DNA of 64,000 bases, from positions 3,720,001 to 3,784,000 of the forward strand of contig NZ_CP150218.1 in NCBI RefSeq assembly GCF_037969875.1. Direction: 5' to 3'. The notes beneath the pieces are model-generated. The model was not told the origin of the DNA, ran no database searches, and saw nothing but the letters and a program-made list of their open reading frames with translations. Source of the stretch: Paenibacillus sp. FSL R7-0337. GTDB taxonomy: Bacteria > Bacillota > Bacilli > Paenibacillales > Paenibacillaceae. This document shows positions 1 through 8,354 of the stretch, one piece after another. Position 1 is the first letter of the stretch, and every line of letters begins with the position of its first letter. The translations under genes were made by a program, and so were the position numbers.

Positions 1-1226
1 GTGACCGCTATCGCCTCCGCCAGATTCTTCACCCGCACCACTGACAGCAGCGGCGCAAAGATCTCGTCACGCCAGATCTTCATACCCGGCTGCACATGGT
101 CGAAGATCGTCGGGCCCAGGAAATAGCCGCTGCCTGCGGCCGCAGCATCCTTGCGGCCGTCCCGCACCAGCACCGCCTTCTCGGCAAGCCCAGCTTCAAT
201 GTAATCGATTGTCCGGTCTTTGTTCGCCTGCCGGATGACCGGGCCCAGGAACACCCCCTCATCCTTGCCGTTCCCAATCTTCAGCCCGTCCGCGGCCTCC
301 GCGATCCGGCTCACCAGCTCATCGGCAATGTCCTCCTGCACCACCACTACAGCGCAGGCCATGCACCGTTCGCCCGCGGAGCCGAAGGCTGCGGATAGAA
401 TATTCTTCACCGCATGGTCCAGATCGGCATCCTTCAGCACGATCGAATGGTTCTTCGCGCCGGCCAGCGCCTGCACACGCTTGCCATGTGCGGTCCCCTG
501 CTTATAGACATATTCCGCCACCGGCTGCGAGCCGACGAAGGAGACAGCCTTCACTTCCTCATGCGCCAGCAGGCCGTCCACCACCTCATGCCCCCCGTGT
601 ACTACATTCAGCACCCCCGGCGGGAAGCCCGCTTCTGCGAACAGCTCCGCCAGCCGGTTCACCAGCAGCGGTGTCCGCTCGGAGGGCTTCAGAACAAAGG
701 TATTGCCGCAGGCTACCGCCAGCGGGAACATCCAGCAGGGCACCATCATCGGGAAGTTGAACGGGGCGATGCCGCCCACAACTCCCAGGGGATAACGATA
801 CATGCCGGACTCTACGCCTGTCGCGATATCCGGCAGCTGACTGCCCATCATCAGCGTAGGAGTGCCGGCAGCGAATTCCACGCATTCGATGCCGCGCTGC
901 ACCTCGCCCAGCGCTTCCTCCAGGCTTTTGCCGTTCTCCAGCGTAATCAGCTCAGCCAGCTCCTTGCTGTGCTGCACCAGCAGCTGCTGGTACTGGAAGA
1001 AATAGCGGGCCCGGCGCGGAACGGCGACTCTTTTCCACGCGGAATAGGCTCTCGAAGCTGCCCGCACCGCCGCATTCAGCTCCTCCCGGCTGGAAATCGG
1101 CACATAGGCAATCACCTCACCTGTCGCCGGGTTGAACACTTCCTCCTGCCGCCTGGATAAGGACTCCACCCAAGCTCCATTCACATAGTTCATCACTTTA
1201 CCGGCCTGCCCCGTGAGCAGTGTCAT
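1..1226 (-). CDS. mmsA: Methylmalonate-semialdehyde dehydrogenase (CoA-acylating), 3' end cut off by window
   Basis: About 408 N-terminal codons of a CoA-acylating aldehyde dehydrogenase; the family is usually about 485 residues, so the C-terminus lies outside the window. It converts malonate or methylmalonate semialdehyde to acetyl- or propionyl-CoA in the cytoplasm. Supporting motifs are [16 protein letters not shown] (cofactor-binding region), KPSERTP, FVGS and the active-site Cys in GERCMA. The Glu usual in hydrolytic ALDHs is replaced (LAGAKNH), as expected for the acylating MmsA/IolA branch. ATG at 1226 has AGAGGTG upstream. It follows an ABC uptake operon on the same strand with a gap of about 100 bp, which suits degradation of beta-alanine or beta-aminoisobutyrate from pyrimidines. 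An inositol (IolA) or valine role cannot be excluded. Confidence 0.9.
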   Translation of the reverse strand, partial: MTLLTGQAGKVMNYVNGAWVESLSRRQEEVFNPATGEVIAYVPISSREELNAAVRAASRAYSAWKRVAVPRRARYFFQYQQLLVQHSKELAELITLENGKSLEEALGEVQRGIECVEFAAGTPTLMMGSQLPDIATGVESGMYRYPLGVVGGIAPFNFPMMVPCWMFPLAVACGNTFVLKPSERTPLLVNRLAELFAEAGFPPGVLNVVHGGHEVVDGLLAHEEVKAVSFVGSQPVAEYVYKQGTAHGKRVQALAGAKNHSIVLKDADLDHAVKNILSAAFGSAGERCMACAVVVVQEDIADELVSRIAEAADGLKIGNGKDEGVFLGPVIRQANKDRTIDYIEAGLAEKAVLVRDGRKDAAAAGSGYFLGPTIFDHVQPGMKIWRDEIFAPLLSVVRVKNLAEAIAV

Positions 1227-1267
1227 CGTCTGCACCTCTTTTCCTGTGTTCGTCGCTATTTAGAAGA

Positions 1268-1293
1268 GATGACCGCCTTACCAGGCGGCCATC
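1268..1293 (-). terminator. Stem-loop between the SBP gene and mmsA
   Basis: CCGCC and GGCGG arms with flanking GATG/CATC pairing form a strong hairpin just after the solute-binding protein stop. Only a weak pyrimidine run follows on the minus strand, so it may attenuate or protect the transcript rather than fully terminate it. Confidence 0.4.
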
Positions 1294-1324
1294 TGCTTCA
1301 GCTATGAAGGAATCCTATTACCTG

Positions 1325-2434
1325 TTATTTCGCTGCCATCTCCACAATCTCGTTCGTGTAGGCCTCCTCCACCTTGGAAGCCGTCTTAATGACCCCGAAT
1401 TTCAGCGCGATATCGGCGGTCTGCTGGAAAGCAGCAGCATCCGTATACCCCAACTTGGAAGCATCGAAGCCCTCCGGCTGGATCAGCTTGGCAACCTCTG
1501 TCATCATCGTCAGCTGATGCTCCCGGGTCGTGCTGCCCGCCTCGGCAAGCTTCATCACACTGTCCACAGCCGCTTCGGGATCAGCAATCGCATCCGCCCA
1601 GCCCTTCAGGGAAGCACGGACGAACTTGGCAGCCGTCTCTTTGTTGCCCTCCAGCCACTCCTTATTGGCGAACAGATTGTCTTCGAGCATCGCCACACCT
1701 TCGTCATTCATGTCGATAACACTGAGGTCCTCTGCCTTGATGCCCGACTCCAGCACCACCTGATATTCGTTATAGGTCATGGCCGAGGCCGCATCCAGCT
1801 CACCGCCGAGGAACTGGTCCATCGTGAAGCCCTGCTTGGTGAAGTTCAGATCCTTGCCTGAATCCAGCTTGTATTTATCAAAAAGCGCCAGAATCTCAAA
1901 CTCATTGCCGCCCATCCAGTTGCCTACCTTCTTGCCCTTCAGCTCAGCCGGTGTAGTGATGCCCGCTTCCTTCTTGGATACCAGCACCAGCCCGCTCTTC
2001 TGGAAAATCTGGGCGATCTGCACCAGCGGCATCTCCTGCTCCTGGCTGGTCAGCAGACTTGCCACCCAGTCCACCCCGATATCGGCCGAGCCGCCGGCCA
2101 CCTGCTGCTCAGGCACGATATCCGGCCCGCCCGGCAGAATCTCGACCTTCAGGCCCTCTGCCGCATAATACCCTTTGTCCTGCGCCAGGAAGTACCCTGC
2201 GAACTGGGCCTGCGGCACCCATTTGAGCTGAAGCTTCACGGTGACCGGCTCAGCCGCCGGTTCTGTGGTTGCCGCCGTTTCCGGCGAAGCCGTTGCCGCA
2301 TTCCCCGTAGTCGCTTCTGCCGCAGAGGGACTGGCGTTGTTGTTGCCGCCGCAGCCCGCAAGCAGCGAGATCAGCATTAGAGCCGCCGCAAGCCATAACC
2401 CGCCACGAGTTTTTCCCTGTTTACCCTTCATCAT
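1325..2434 (-). CDS. ABC transporter substrate-binding lipoprotein, NMT1/THI5-like (SsuA/ThiY family)
   Basis: A 369-residue exported lipoprotein. The signal peptide ends in the lipobox LLAGCGG, followed by a low-complexity Ala/Thr/Glu linker of about 40 residues. The mature part starts VTVKLQLKWVPQAQFAGY, the typical opening of NMT1/THI5-like binding proteins for pyrimidine-type or sulfonate ligands. I place the start at 2434 (MMKGKQ) behind GGGGGAG rather than at the upstream ATG at 2452. It is the fourth gene of a transcript running ATPase, permease, permease, SBP, then mmsA. Family membership is clear; the ligand is inferred. Neighbouring MmsA and a nitrogen box favour a nucleobase or pyrimidine derivative over a sulfonate. 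Confidence 0.85.
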   Translation of the reverse strand: MMKGKQGKTRGGLWLAAALMLISLLAGCGGNNNASPSAAEATTGNAATASPETAATTEPAAEPVTVKLQLKWVPQAQFAGYFLAQDKGYYAAEGLKVEILPGGPDIVPEQQVAGGSADIGVDWVASLLTSQEQEMPLVQIAQIFQKSGLVLVSKKEAGITTPAELKGKKVGNWMGGNEFEILALFDKYKLDSGKDLNFTKQGFTMDQFLGGELDAASAMTYNEYQVVLESGIKAEDLSVIDMNDEGVAMLEDNLFANKEWLEGNKETAAKFVRASLKGWADAIADPEAAVDSVMKLAEAGSTTREHQLTMMTEVAKLIQPEGFDASKLGYTDAAAFQQTADIALKFGVIKTASKVEEAYTNEIVEMAAK

Positions 2435-2641
2435 AGCAACTCCCCCTACCACTCAAGTTTTTTTGTAAGACAGCCTGACACAGCATGATTGCGCTCTTGT
2501 TGCTATATGCATACAGCTTGTGCCTGGCAGCTTCTCTATCTCCCGCCAGGGTACAAACCGGATGTAACAGTTCCAGGATTGCGGATATTGCAATTACAGG
2601 CACTGCGATTACGGGTGCAGCGGAAACTACGCGAATTAACA

Positions 2642-3496
2642 CTACGCCCGCCGGGAGGGGTGCCACTTGATAAATACCTTTTCCAGCCGCTCCACGATCA
2701 GGTAAAAGATTACTCCGGCAATCGCAGCAAGCACGATGCAGGACCAGCCCAGCGGCATCTTGGCCACCTTGATGGAATTCGAGAGCAGATAACCCAGCCC
2801 CCGCGAGGAGAAGAAGAACTCCCCGACAATCGCCCCGATCATGCTCGCTGTAGCGTTGATCTTCAAGGCAGTGAATACATAAGGCAGACTGTTCTGAATC
2901 CGCAGATGACGGAATACCGCCCGTTTGCCTGCCGCATAGGAATGCATCAGGTCCAGCGCCAGCGGGTCTACAGCCGCCATGCCCTTGTAGGCATTGATCG
3001 CCATAGCCGCCATCGTGGTCGCGGTCACAATCGCCGCCCGCGAGCCGATGCCGTCTCCGAACCACAGGTTCATGATCGGGGCAAGCGCCACAATAGGCAC
3101 GGCATTGAGTGCAGCTACCATCGTGAGGCTGCCGCCGCCCCATCGGGGCCAGGCTGTGGCAGCCAAGGCAATCAGGAAGCCGCAGCCGGAGCCGATCAGC
3201 ATACCAAGAACAGCTTCAGTGAGGGTATACCCGGTGTAAGAGAGCAGCAGACTGAGATTATCCCGCATCGCTTCAGCGATGGCGGAGGGCAAGGGGAGCT
3301 GATATTTCTTCAGATCGAAGATACGGTGAAAGATCTGGAGCTCCCACAGCAGCAGGAACAAAGCTCCGGCAAGCAGGGGCAGCACGAACCCGGGGTTCAG
3401 CCATCTCAGGAATTTCCACGGATCTCTGCTTTGATCCGTATCTGTCGTAATAACGTTGTTAGAGGACGAGAATTCGCGAACCGTATTGATGTCCAT
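2642..3496 (-). CDS. ABC transporter permease (SsuC/ThiX-like), second of pair
   Basis: A 284-residue inner-membrane permease with an N-terminal cytoplasmic tail, a first membrane segment near residues 35-55 and the BPD_transp_1 core. The EAA-type coupling loop is ALDLMHSYAAGKRAVFRHLRI. The true start is ATG at 3496, which overlaps the TAA of the upstream permease by one base (TAATG). A longer in-frame reading to 3799 only adds antisense-type sequence inside the previous gene. It pairs with the 3496-4308 permease; the two share the SYAA motif in the coupling loop. No close inverted repeat marks its 3' end before the SBP gene. Confidence 0.85.
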   Translation of the reverse strand: MDINTVREFSSSNNVITTDTDQSRDPWKFLRWLNPGFVLPLLAGALFLLLWELQIFHRIFDLKKYQLPLPSAIAEAMRDNLSLLLSYTGYTLTEAVLGMLIGSGCGFLIALAATAWPRWGGGSLTMVAALNAVPIVALAPIMNLWFGDGIGSRAAIVTATTMAAMAINAYKGMAAVDPLALDLMHSYAAGKRAVFRHLRIQNSLPYVFTALKINATASMIGAIVGEFFFSSRGLGYLLSNSIKVAKMPLGWSCIVLAAIAGVIFYLIVERLEKVFIKWHPSRRA

Positions 3497-4308
3497 TAGC
3501 GGCTGCCTCCTTGAGGACGGAATTCCGGCTGCCAGGGGGCTACCAGACGTTCCACCAGACTCATCAGCCAATAGCTGGTCATACCCAGCAGAGCACCGAC
3601 CAGCACCGTGGACCAGAACATATAGGTATGGGAGGGTCCATAATAGAGATTGCGGAGCATAATAACCCCGATCCCGCGCTGCGCACCCATCAGCTCGACC
3701 AGAATTGCGCCGGTTACAGCCAGCGGCGCGGCAATCTTCAGACCGCTGAACAGCCCCGGCAGTGCTGCCGGGAAACGCAGCTTCCAATATACAGCCCACG
3801 GCTTAGCGGCATAAGAGTGCATCAGCTCCAGGGCCGAAGGGTCCACACTCCGCAGACCGCGCAGCATATTCAGCGCCACCGGGAAGAAGGTGATATAGCC
3901 GGAGATGATGATCCTCGACATCTGCTCATCCCGCACAATCCCGTATATGATCGGCGCTAGCCCCAGAATCGGAATCATCTGCGAAGCAACGGCATACGGG
4001 AAGGCAAGCTGCTCTATCATCCGGGAGAGGCTCATCAGCACGGCCAGCAGCACTCCGGAGAGCGCGCCAATCAGAAAGCCCACCCCGGCATTGCCGAAGG
4101 TGGCTCCCCCTTCCCGGAGAAGGGTGCCGCTGTACTGCCACAGGGTGAGCGCCACCTCGTGGACATAAGGCAGCTTGGACTGGGCCAGCGGCGTCTTCGC
4201 CACATGCAGCAGCCACCAGGAGACCGCCTCCCACAGCACCAGCAGGCCGCAGATCCAGATAAGCAGCGGCAGTGTACGCCCCCGCATTAACGCACGGTTC
4301 AGCTTCAT
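3496..4308 (-). CDS. ABC transporter permease (SsuC/ThiX-like), first of pair
   Basis: A 270-residue membrane protein with about six hydrophobic segments and a coupling-loop sequence ALELMHSYAAKPWAVYWKLRF that should contact the ATPase encoded just upstream. ATG at 4308 follows the ATPase stop by two bases, so translation is probably coupled. Two different permease genes imply a heterodimeric channel, unlike the homodimeric SsuC of sulfonate systems. Such two-permease layouts accompany several NMT1/THI5-type systems. Confidence 0.85.
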   Translation of the reverse strand: MKLNRALMRGRTLPLLIWICGLLVLWEAVSWWLLHVAKTPLAQSKLPYVHEVALTLWQYSGTLLREGGATFGNAGVGFLIGALSGVLLAVLMSLSRMIEQLAFPYAVASQMIPILGLAPIIYGIVRDEQMSRIIISGYITFFPVALNMLRGLRSVDPSALELMHSYAAKPWAVYWKLRFPAALPGLFSGLKIAAPLAVTGAILVELMGAQRGIGVIMLRNLYYGPSHTYMFWSTVLVGALLGMTSYWLMSLVERLVAPWQPEFRPQGGSR

Positions 4309-4310
4309 AG

Positions 4311-5093
4311 CTACACCCCTTCGAAGCTGTCGCGGATACGGGCAATCAGCTCGAAGAACTCCGGACTGTTCCTCATGTCCGCCGTTCGCGGACGGGGCAG
4401 CGAAATATCAACGACTGCCGAGAGCCTGCCCGGATGCGGAGACAGAACGAATACCCGGTCCGACAGGAAGATCGATTCGGGAATACTATGGGTAACGAAC
4501 ACAATCGTGCTCTGCACCTTACTCCAGACGGAGAGCAGCTCTTCATTCAGCCGCTCGCGCGTGAATTCATCCAGCGCCGAGAACGGTTCATCCATGAGCA
4601 GAATTTCCGGCTCCATGGAGAGTGCCCGGGCAATGGCTACGCGCTGCTGCATCCCCCCGCTGAGCTGCCAGGGATACTTATCAGCGAAGCCCTGCAGGCC
4701 CACGAGATCCAGCAATTCCAGCGCTTTGTCCTCACGGATCGATTTCTTAACGCCCAGCAGCTCGAGCGGCAGCGTAATATTATGCTTGACCTTCCGCCAG
4801 TCATACAGCACCGGACTCTGGAACACAATGCCGTATTTCTGGGCCAGCCGGGCCTCCTTGGCGCTTTTGCCTGCCACCATGATATTCCCTGCCGTTGGTG
4901 TGATAAGATCTGCCATCAGCCTCAGCAGCGTAGTCTTTCCGCACCCGGAAGGGCCCAGAAGGGAGACGAACTCCCCCTTGGCAATATCAAGACTTACCTG
5001 ATGCAGGGCCAGCACATCTGCCGTCTCCGTCTGGTAACGCATTTCGACATGCTCCAGCTGTATTTCAGGAATTGTTGCTGCTACTAGTGACAT
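4311..5093 (-). CDS. ABC transporter ATP-binding protein (SsuB/TauB/ThiZ-like)
   Basis: A 260-residue nucleotide-binding subunit energising the uptake system encoded downstream. It has Walker [11 protein letters not shown]-loop FQSPVLYDWRKV, signature LSGGMQQR, Walker B ILLMDEPFSALD and switch His in VTHSI. The Q-loop followed by L-x-W-x-x-V is typical of the nitrate/sulfonate/taurine-type ATPases. ATG at 5093 has GGGGGACTGG upstream. It is the first gene of the operon; a GlnR/TnrA-type box lies 34-50 bp before the start codon, so expression probably responds to nitrogen supply. Confidence 0.9.
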   Translation of the reverse strand: MSLVAATIPEIQLEHVEMRYQTETADVLALHQVSLDIAKGEFVSLLGPSGCGKTTLLRLMADLITPTAGNIMVAGKSAKEARLAQKYGIVFQSPVLYDWRKVKHNITLPLELLGVKKSIREDKALELLDLVGLQGFADKYPWQLSGGMQQRVAIARALSMEPEILLMDEPFSALDEFTRERLNEELLSVWSKVQSTIVFVTHSIPESIFLSDRVFVLSPHPGRLSAVVDISLPRPRTADMRNSPEFFELIARIRDSFEGV

Positions 5094-5126
5094 CTCCAGT
5101 CCCCCTCCATCCCTGAATCTATTTAA

Positions 5127-5143
5127 TGTTAATTAAAATAACA
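5127..5143 (-). promoter_or_regulatory. Candidate GlnR/TnrA box
   Basis: The 17-mer TGTTAATTAAAATAACA fits the published Bacillus nitrogen-control consensus TGTNA-N7-TNACA at every defined position and is AT-rich in the centre. It sits 34-50 bp before the ATPase start, close enough to overlap the core promoter, which suggests repression rather than activation. Confidence 0.6.
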
Positions 5144-5203
5144 TAATAATCGCGTCATTATCGCGTTTTCCGTGCTTTTAATTTATTCATGTAGGATTAA
5201 TTA

Positions 5204-5282
5204 ACATGTTACACTTTGCCTGCTAATCCCACATTAGACAAAGCGTAAGATTGAGGCTGTGAAATTCCGTCACTTTGTCTAA
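5204..5282. promoter_or_regulatory. Inverted repeats upstream of the uptake operon
   Basis: TTAGACAAAG (5234-5243) and CTTTGTCTAA (5273-5282) are perfect inverted copies separated by 29 bp. Just before them the 10-bp palindrome TAACATGTTA occurs at 5204-5213. Together they look like operators for a dimeric or looping regulator in the shared 380-bp gap between the uptake operon and the divergent diguanylate cyclase gene. The regulator is unknown; no regulator gene is adjacent. Confidence 0.4.
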
Positions 5283-5340
5283 GGGGCCGCTTACAGTGTA
5301 AATAATAGAACGGATTGCCGATAAAATAGTAAGTAACCAT

Positions 5341-5359
5341 AAGTGGAAACGGCTGCGCC
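5341..5359 (+). repeat. Fragment of the dispersed palindromic repeat (copy E)
   Basis: The 19 bases AAGTGGAAACGGCTGCGCC match the left arm of the repeat whose full copies lie near 18.1 and 10.9 kb and whose core recurs near 46.5 kb. The AAAGGACGG centre and right arm are missing, so this is a half-copy. Confidence 0.5.
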
Positions 5360-5473
5360 ACCCCGCCATGTCATCTTCGCGGATGTGTGCTATCCTTTAC
5401 ATGCATGTCATTTTGTGTCCAGGAGACTATTCCCAATGTCCTATGCTCATCCCAACCCATGGAGGCATTCCCC

Positions 5474-7066
5474 ATGGCATCTATGATTTCCAACTACATT
5501 ATTATCGTTTCGATCTCCGGTGTGCTGAACGCCTTGCTCGCCCTGTTTGCTTTTTACAGGAAGACTGACTTCTCGGGTCTGCGCGCATTCATCGTCAGCT
5601 CCGCCGCCTCGGCGGTATACACATTTGCCTTCGCACTTGAACTCTCAGGGAACTCGATGGAACAGATTAAGTTCTGGATCAAGCTGGAGTATCTCGGAAT
5701 GCCGTACATCGCGCCCTCCAGTCTGCTGATGATCATGCATTTCGTAGGCTTAGAGAAGCTGGTCTCCAAAAAACTGCTGGTCTTCCTCTACTCCGTCCCC
5801 GTGATCTCCACGGTGCTTGTCTGGACCAACGACTCCCATCACCTGTTCTATAAGTCTATCTACTTCCGGGGAGACGCACCTACACCGCTGGTGGATATCG
5901 TCATGGGGCCCTGGTATATCGTGCAGGGCAGTCTGACCTTCGGCTGTATGCTGGCGGGTATGTGCCTGATCCTCTGGCGCTGGGGGCGGATGCGGCGGGC
6001 TTATCTGCGGCAGATGCTGATTATTTTTGTCGGACAATTCCTGCCTGCGCTGGGGGCCTTCCTCTATCTGATGGACCTGACTCCGTATGGAACAGACCCT
6101 GTTCCCGTTGTGATGAGCGTAACCTCGTCCCTGTATATATGGGCCATTCTGTCCAGAGGGATGCTGACTGCCGCGCCGATTGCCCGCGAGAATCTGTTCG
6201 AGAGCATGCGCGACGGCGTACTGGTCATGGACCTCTCCGACAAGCTGGTGGACTATAACCGGGCCGCTGCCGAGATGCTTGAAGATCTGGATGCTGCCGC
6301 CATCGGCCGCCCGCTGGCCCAGCTCTTCCTGCCTGCCGGCAAAGAGGCGGTCGATTATGTAATGAATTCCAATCCGCAGATCAGTGAAGAGCAGGAGCTG
6401 GTGTGGCATTCCGGCGGAGAAGTCCGCTATTATCAGGTCCGTTCCTCCCCGGTGCAGAAGCATGACGGCCATCTCGCCGGGCGGATGATCATGCTGATCG
6501 ATGTTACTGAACGGACCCTGCTCCAGGACAAGCTGCTACAGCTCGCCACCATCGACAGCCTGACCGGCATCTACAACCGGACCCACTTCATGGAGCTGAG
6601 CCGAGAGCGGCTGAAGGAAGCTGCCGGCTCCGCCGCCCCTTTCTCGGTCATCCTGCTGGATATCGATTTCTTCAAGAATATTAACGACCGCTACGGGCAT
6701 CAGCACGGGGATATGGCCTTACAGCATGTAGTAAGCGTATGCCGCCAGCATGTCCGGGAGGGGGACGTCTTCGGACGGTACGGAGGTGAGGAATTCGTCT
6801 TAAGCCTGCCGGGAGCCCCCTTGAAGGAAGCGGCCCTGATCTCTGAGCGCATCCGCAGGGACATCGAGCAGAGCACCTTCTCCACCTTCACCGGAACCAT
6901 TAAAATCACAGCCAGCTTCGGCGTAACTGAAGCCTTCCGCCGTTCGATCTCACTGGAGGAGCTGCTCTCAGAAGCAGACCACGCCCTCTATTCCTCCAAG
7001 CGGAACGGCCGCAATAGCGTTCATCTCTATGGCGTCTCCTCCATCACCCGCTTCAAGCCCATGTGA
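5474..7066 (+). CDS. Membrane diguanylate cyclase: 7TM sensor - PAS - GGDEF
   Basis: A 530-residue protein making cyclic di-GMP from two GTP. The N-terminal 220 residues contain about seven hydrophobic segments (7TM histidine-kinase-type sensor). A PAS-like region (NLFESMRDGVLVMDLSDKLVDYNRAA) follows, then a GGDEF domain with the active variant RYGGEEF. RxxD (REGD) lies five residues before GGEEF and marks an intact product-inhibition site. The A-loop LLDIDFFKNINDRYGHQHGD is intact. I choose ATG at 5474, eight bases after GGAGG; ATGs at 5387 and 5459 lack a proper spacer. It stands alone, divergent from the uptake operon. The ligand of the membrane sensor is unknown. Confidence 0.9.
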   Translation: MASMISNYIIIVSISGVLNALLALFAFYRKTDFSGLRAFIVSSAASAVYTFAFALELSGNSMEQIKFWIKLEYLGMPYIAPSSLLMIMHFVGLEKLVSKKLLVFLYSVPVISTVLVWTNDSHHLFYKSIYFRGDAPTPLVDIVMGPWYIVQGSLTFGCMLAGMCLILWRWGRMRRAYLRQMLIIFVGQFLPALGAFLYLMDLTPYGTDPVPVVMSVTSSLYIWAILSRGMLTAAPIARENLFESMRDGVLVMDLSDKLVDYNRAAAEMLEDLDAAAIGRPLAQLFLPAGKEAVDYVMNSNPQISEEQELVWHSGGEVRYYQVRSSPVQKHDGHLAGRMIMLIDVTERTLLQDKLLQLATIDSLTGIYNRTHFMELSRERLKEAAGSAAPFSVILLDIDFFKNINDRYGHQHGDMALQHVVSVCRQHVREGDVFGRYGGEEFVLSLPGAPLKEAALISERIRRDIEQSTFSTFTGTIKITASFGVTEAFRRSISLEELLSEADHALYSSKRNGRNSVHLYGVSSITRFKPM

Positions 7067-7391
7067 TGGAGGCAAGCCCTCTTTTCCTGCCCCGCGCGGC
7101 ACCTCCTGCTTTCTCAGCGCATATCAAGTAGAAACGTCTTTGCCGTCCTTTTAAAGGACGGTACCATAAAAATTCTTATATTTGAAAAAAAGGCACCCGC
7201 CGGGTATATCTGCCTGCTCTTTTGGTGATACCAGCTTCCATAGCCCCTTTTTCTCTCCAGTTCTTTCCTGGTTCCGCACTGATTTCCGTCATTCCTGTTC
7301 TCCTGTTGTTTGCATAGGCGGGTTTTCAGTTTAATAAGTGTTAGCCGATCCGTTCGGTCTTAATTCCGGTAGTTGTGAGGGGGAGGGGACT
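7067..7391. other. Intergenic gap holding one palindromic repeat copy
   Basis: 325 bp between the diguanylate cyclase and the DUF72 gene. It contains repeat copy C (7125-7188) followed by an A-rich run and GC-rich sequence around 7190-7215. No coding sequence is recognisable. A strong GGAGGGG ribosome site for the next gene lies at 7382-7388. Confidence 0.5.
7125..7188 (+). repeat. Dispersed palindromic repeat, copy C (internally shortened)
   Basis: It shares CAAGTRGAAACG, the centre CCGTCCTTTTAAAGGACGG and the tail ATTCTTATATTT with the full copies, but lacks about 40 bases between the palindrome's right arm and the AT-rich tail. It lies between two co-directional genes. Confidence 0.7.
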
Positions 7392-8237
7392 ATGATCAAG
7401 ATTGGGCTGACCGGCTTCGGAGACCATGAGGAGCTGTACGGCAAAATCAAACCCGCCGACCGCCTGCCCGCCTACAGCGCCCATTTTCCCATTGTGGAGA
7501 TTGACAGCTCCTTCTATGCGGTTCAGCCGGTCCGAAATTACGAGAAATGGGTGAATCAGACGCCGGAGGCGTTCCAATTCATTGTGAAGGCTTATCAGGG
7601 AATGACCGGACATCTGCGGGAAAAAAAGAATTACTACGATACGCCGGAGGAGATGTACCGGGCCTTCCATACCTCTATCGCTCCTGTCCGCTCAGCGGGG
7701 AAGCTGGCGATGGCCCTGTTTCAATTCCCGCCCTGGTTCGACTGCACCAAAGACAACGTGGATTTCCTGCGTGAGGCGAAGGAGCTGCTGCTGGATGTGC
7801 CCGCTGCCATCGAATTCCGTAATGATTCCTGGTACAGCCCTGAGATGCGTGAGCGGACCCTCCGTTTCCTGGAGCAGGAAGGCTGGATTCATACGATAGC
7901 CGACGAGCCGCAGGCAGGTTCCGGCTCCGTCCCGATTGTCCCTGTCGCCACCCGGCCGGACCTCACCTACGTGCGGCTGCACGGGCGCAACACCGCAGGC
8001 TGGAACCAGAGCAGTCACCCGGACTGGCGCAAGCTTCGCTATCTGTACTGCTACAGCACCGAGGAACTGACGCAGTGGCGGGACCGGCTGCTGGAGCTTG
8101 AACAGACCTGTAAGAATATTTACGTGGTATTTAATAATAATTCTGCCGGGGATGCCACTCCTAATGCTCTAGAGCTGCAATCGCTGCTCGGGATCGACGG
8201 CGGACTGGCCCCGCGCCAGCTGGACTTGTTCACCTGA
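7392..8237 (+). CDS. DUF72 family protein (YunF/YecE-like)
   Basis: A 281-residue cytoplasmic protein of the DUF72 family, predicted to fold as a TIM barrel; function unknown in the family. Characteristic segments are IKIGLTGFGDHEELY at the N-terminus, HFPIVEIDSSFYAVQP, FQFIVKAYQGMTGH, LAMALFQFPPWFDC, AIEFRNDSWY and YVRLHGRN. B. subtilis YunF is of about the same length. Start is ATG at 7392 behind GGGGGAGGGGAC; upstream in-frame codons precede the ribosome site and are rejected. It appears monocistronic, with an alpha-amylase 117 bp downstream. Confidence 0.85.
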   Translation: MIKIGLTGFGDHEELYGKIKPADRLPAYSAHFPIVEIDSSFYAVQPVRNYEKWVNQTPEAFQFIVKAYQGMTGHLREKKNYYDTPEEMYRAFHTSIAPVRSAGKLAMALFQFPPWFDCTKDNVDFLREAKELLLDVPAAIEFRNDSWYSPEMRERTLRFLEQEGWIHTIADEPQAGSGSVPIVPVATRPDLTYVRLHGRNTAGWNQSSHPDWRKLRYLYCYSTEELTQWRDRLLELEQTCKNIYVVFNNNSAGDATPNALELQSLLGIDGGLAPRQLDLFT

Positions 8238-8354
8238 TGTACAGAGGTCTACATATATCTCTTCTACTCCTTGCTGAAGCGCCAGCATTACCAGAATCTC
8301 CAGATCAGGGTAACCGTCGGAGTTGTCTTACACATGTAAAGGAGGCCTACCTAT

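Noticed and set aside
2489-3499. 336-codon plus-strand frame across the permease gene
   Set aside because: Antisense to a clear ABC permease, with atypical His/Gln/Arg-rich composition and no start signal.
3497-3799. 101-codon N-terminal extension of the second permease
   Set aside because: It lies wholly within the first permease gene and does not resemble a protein domain; the TAATG junction gives the proper start.
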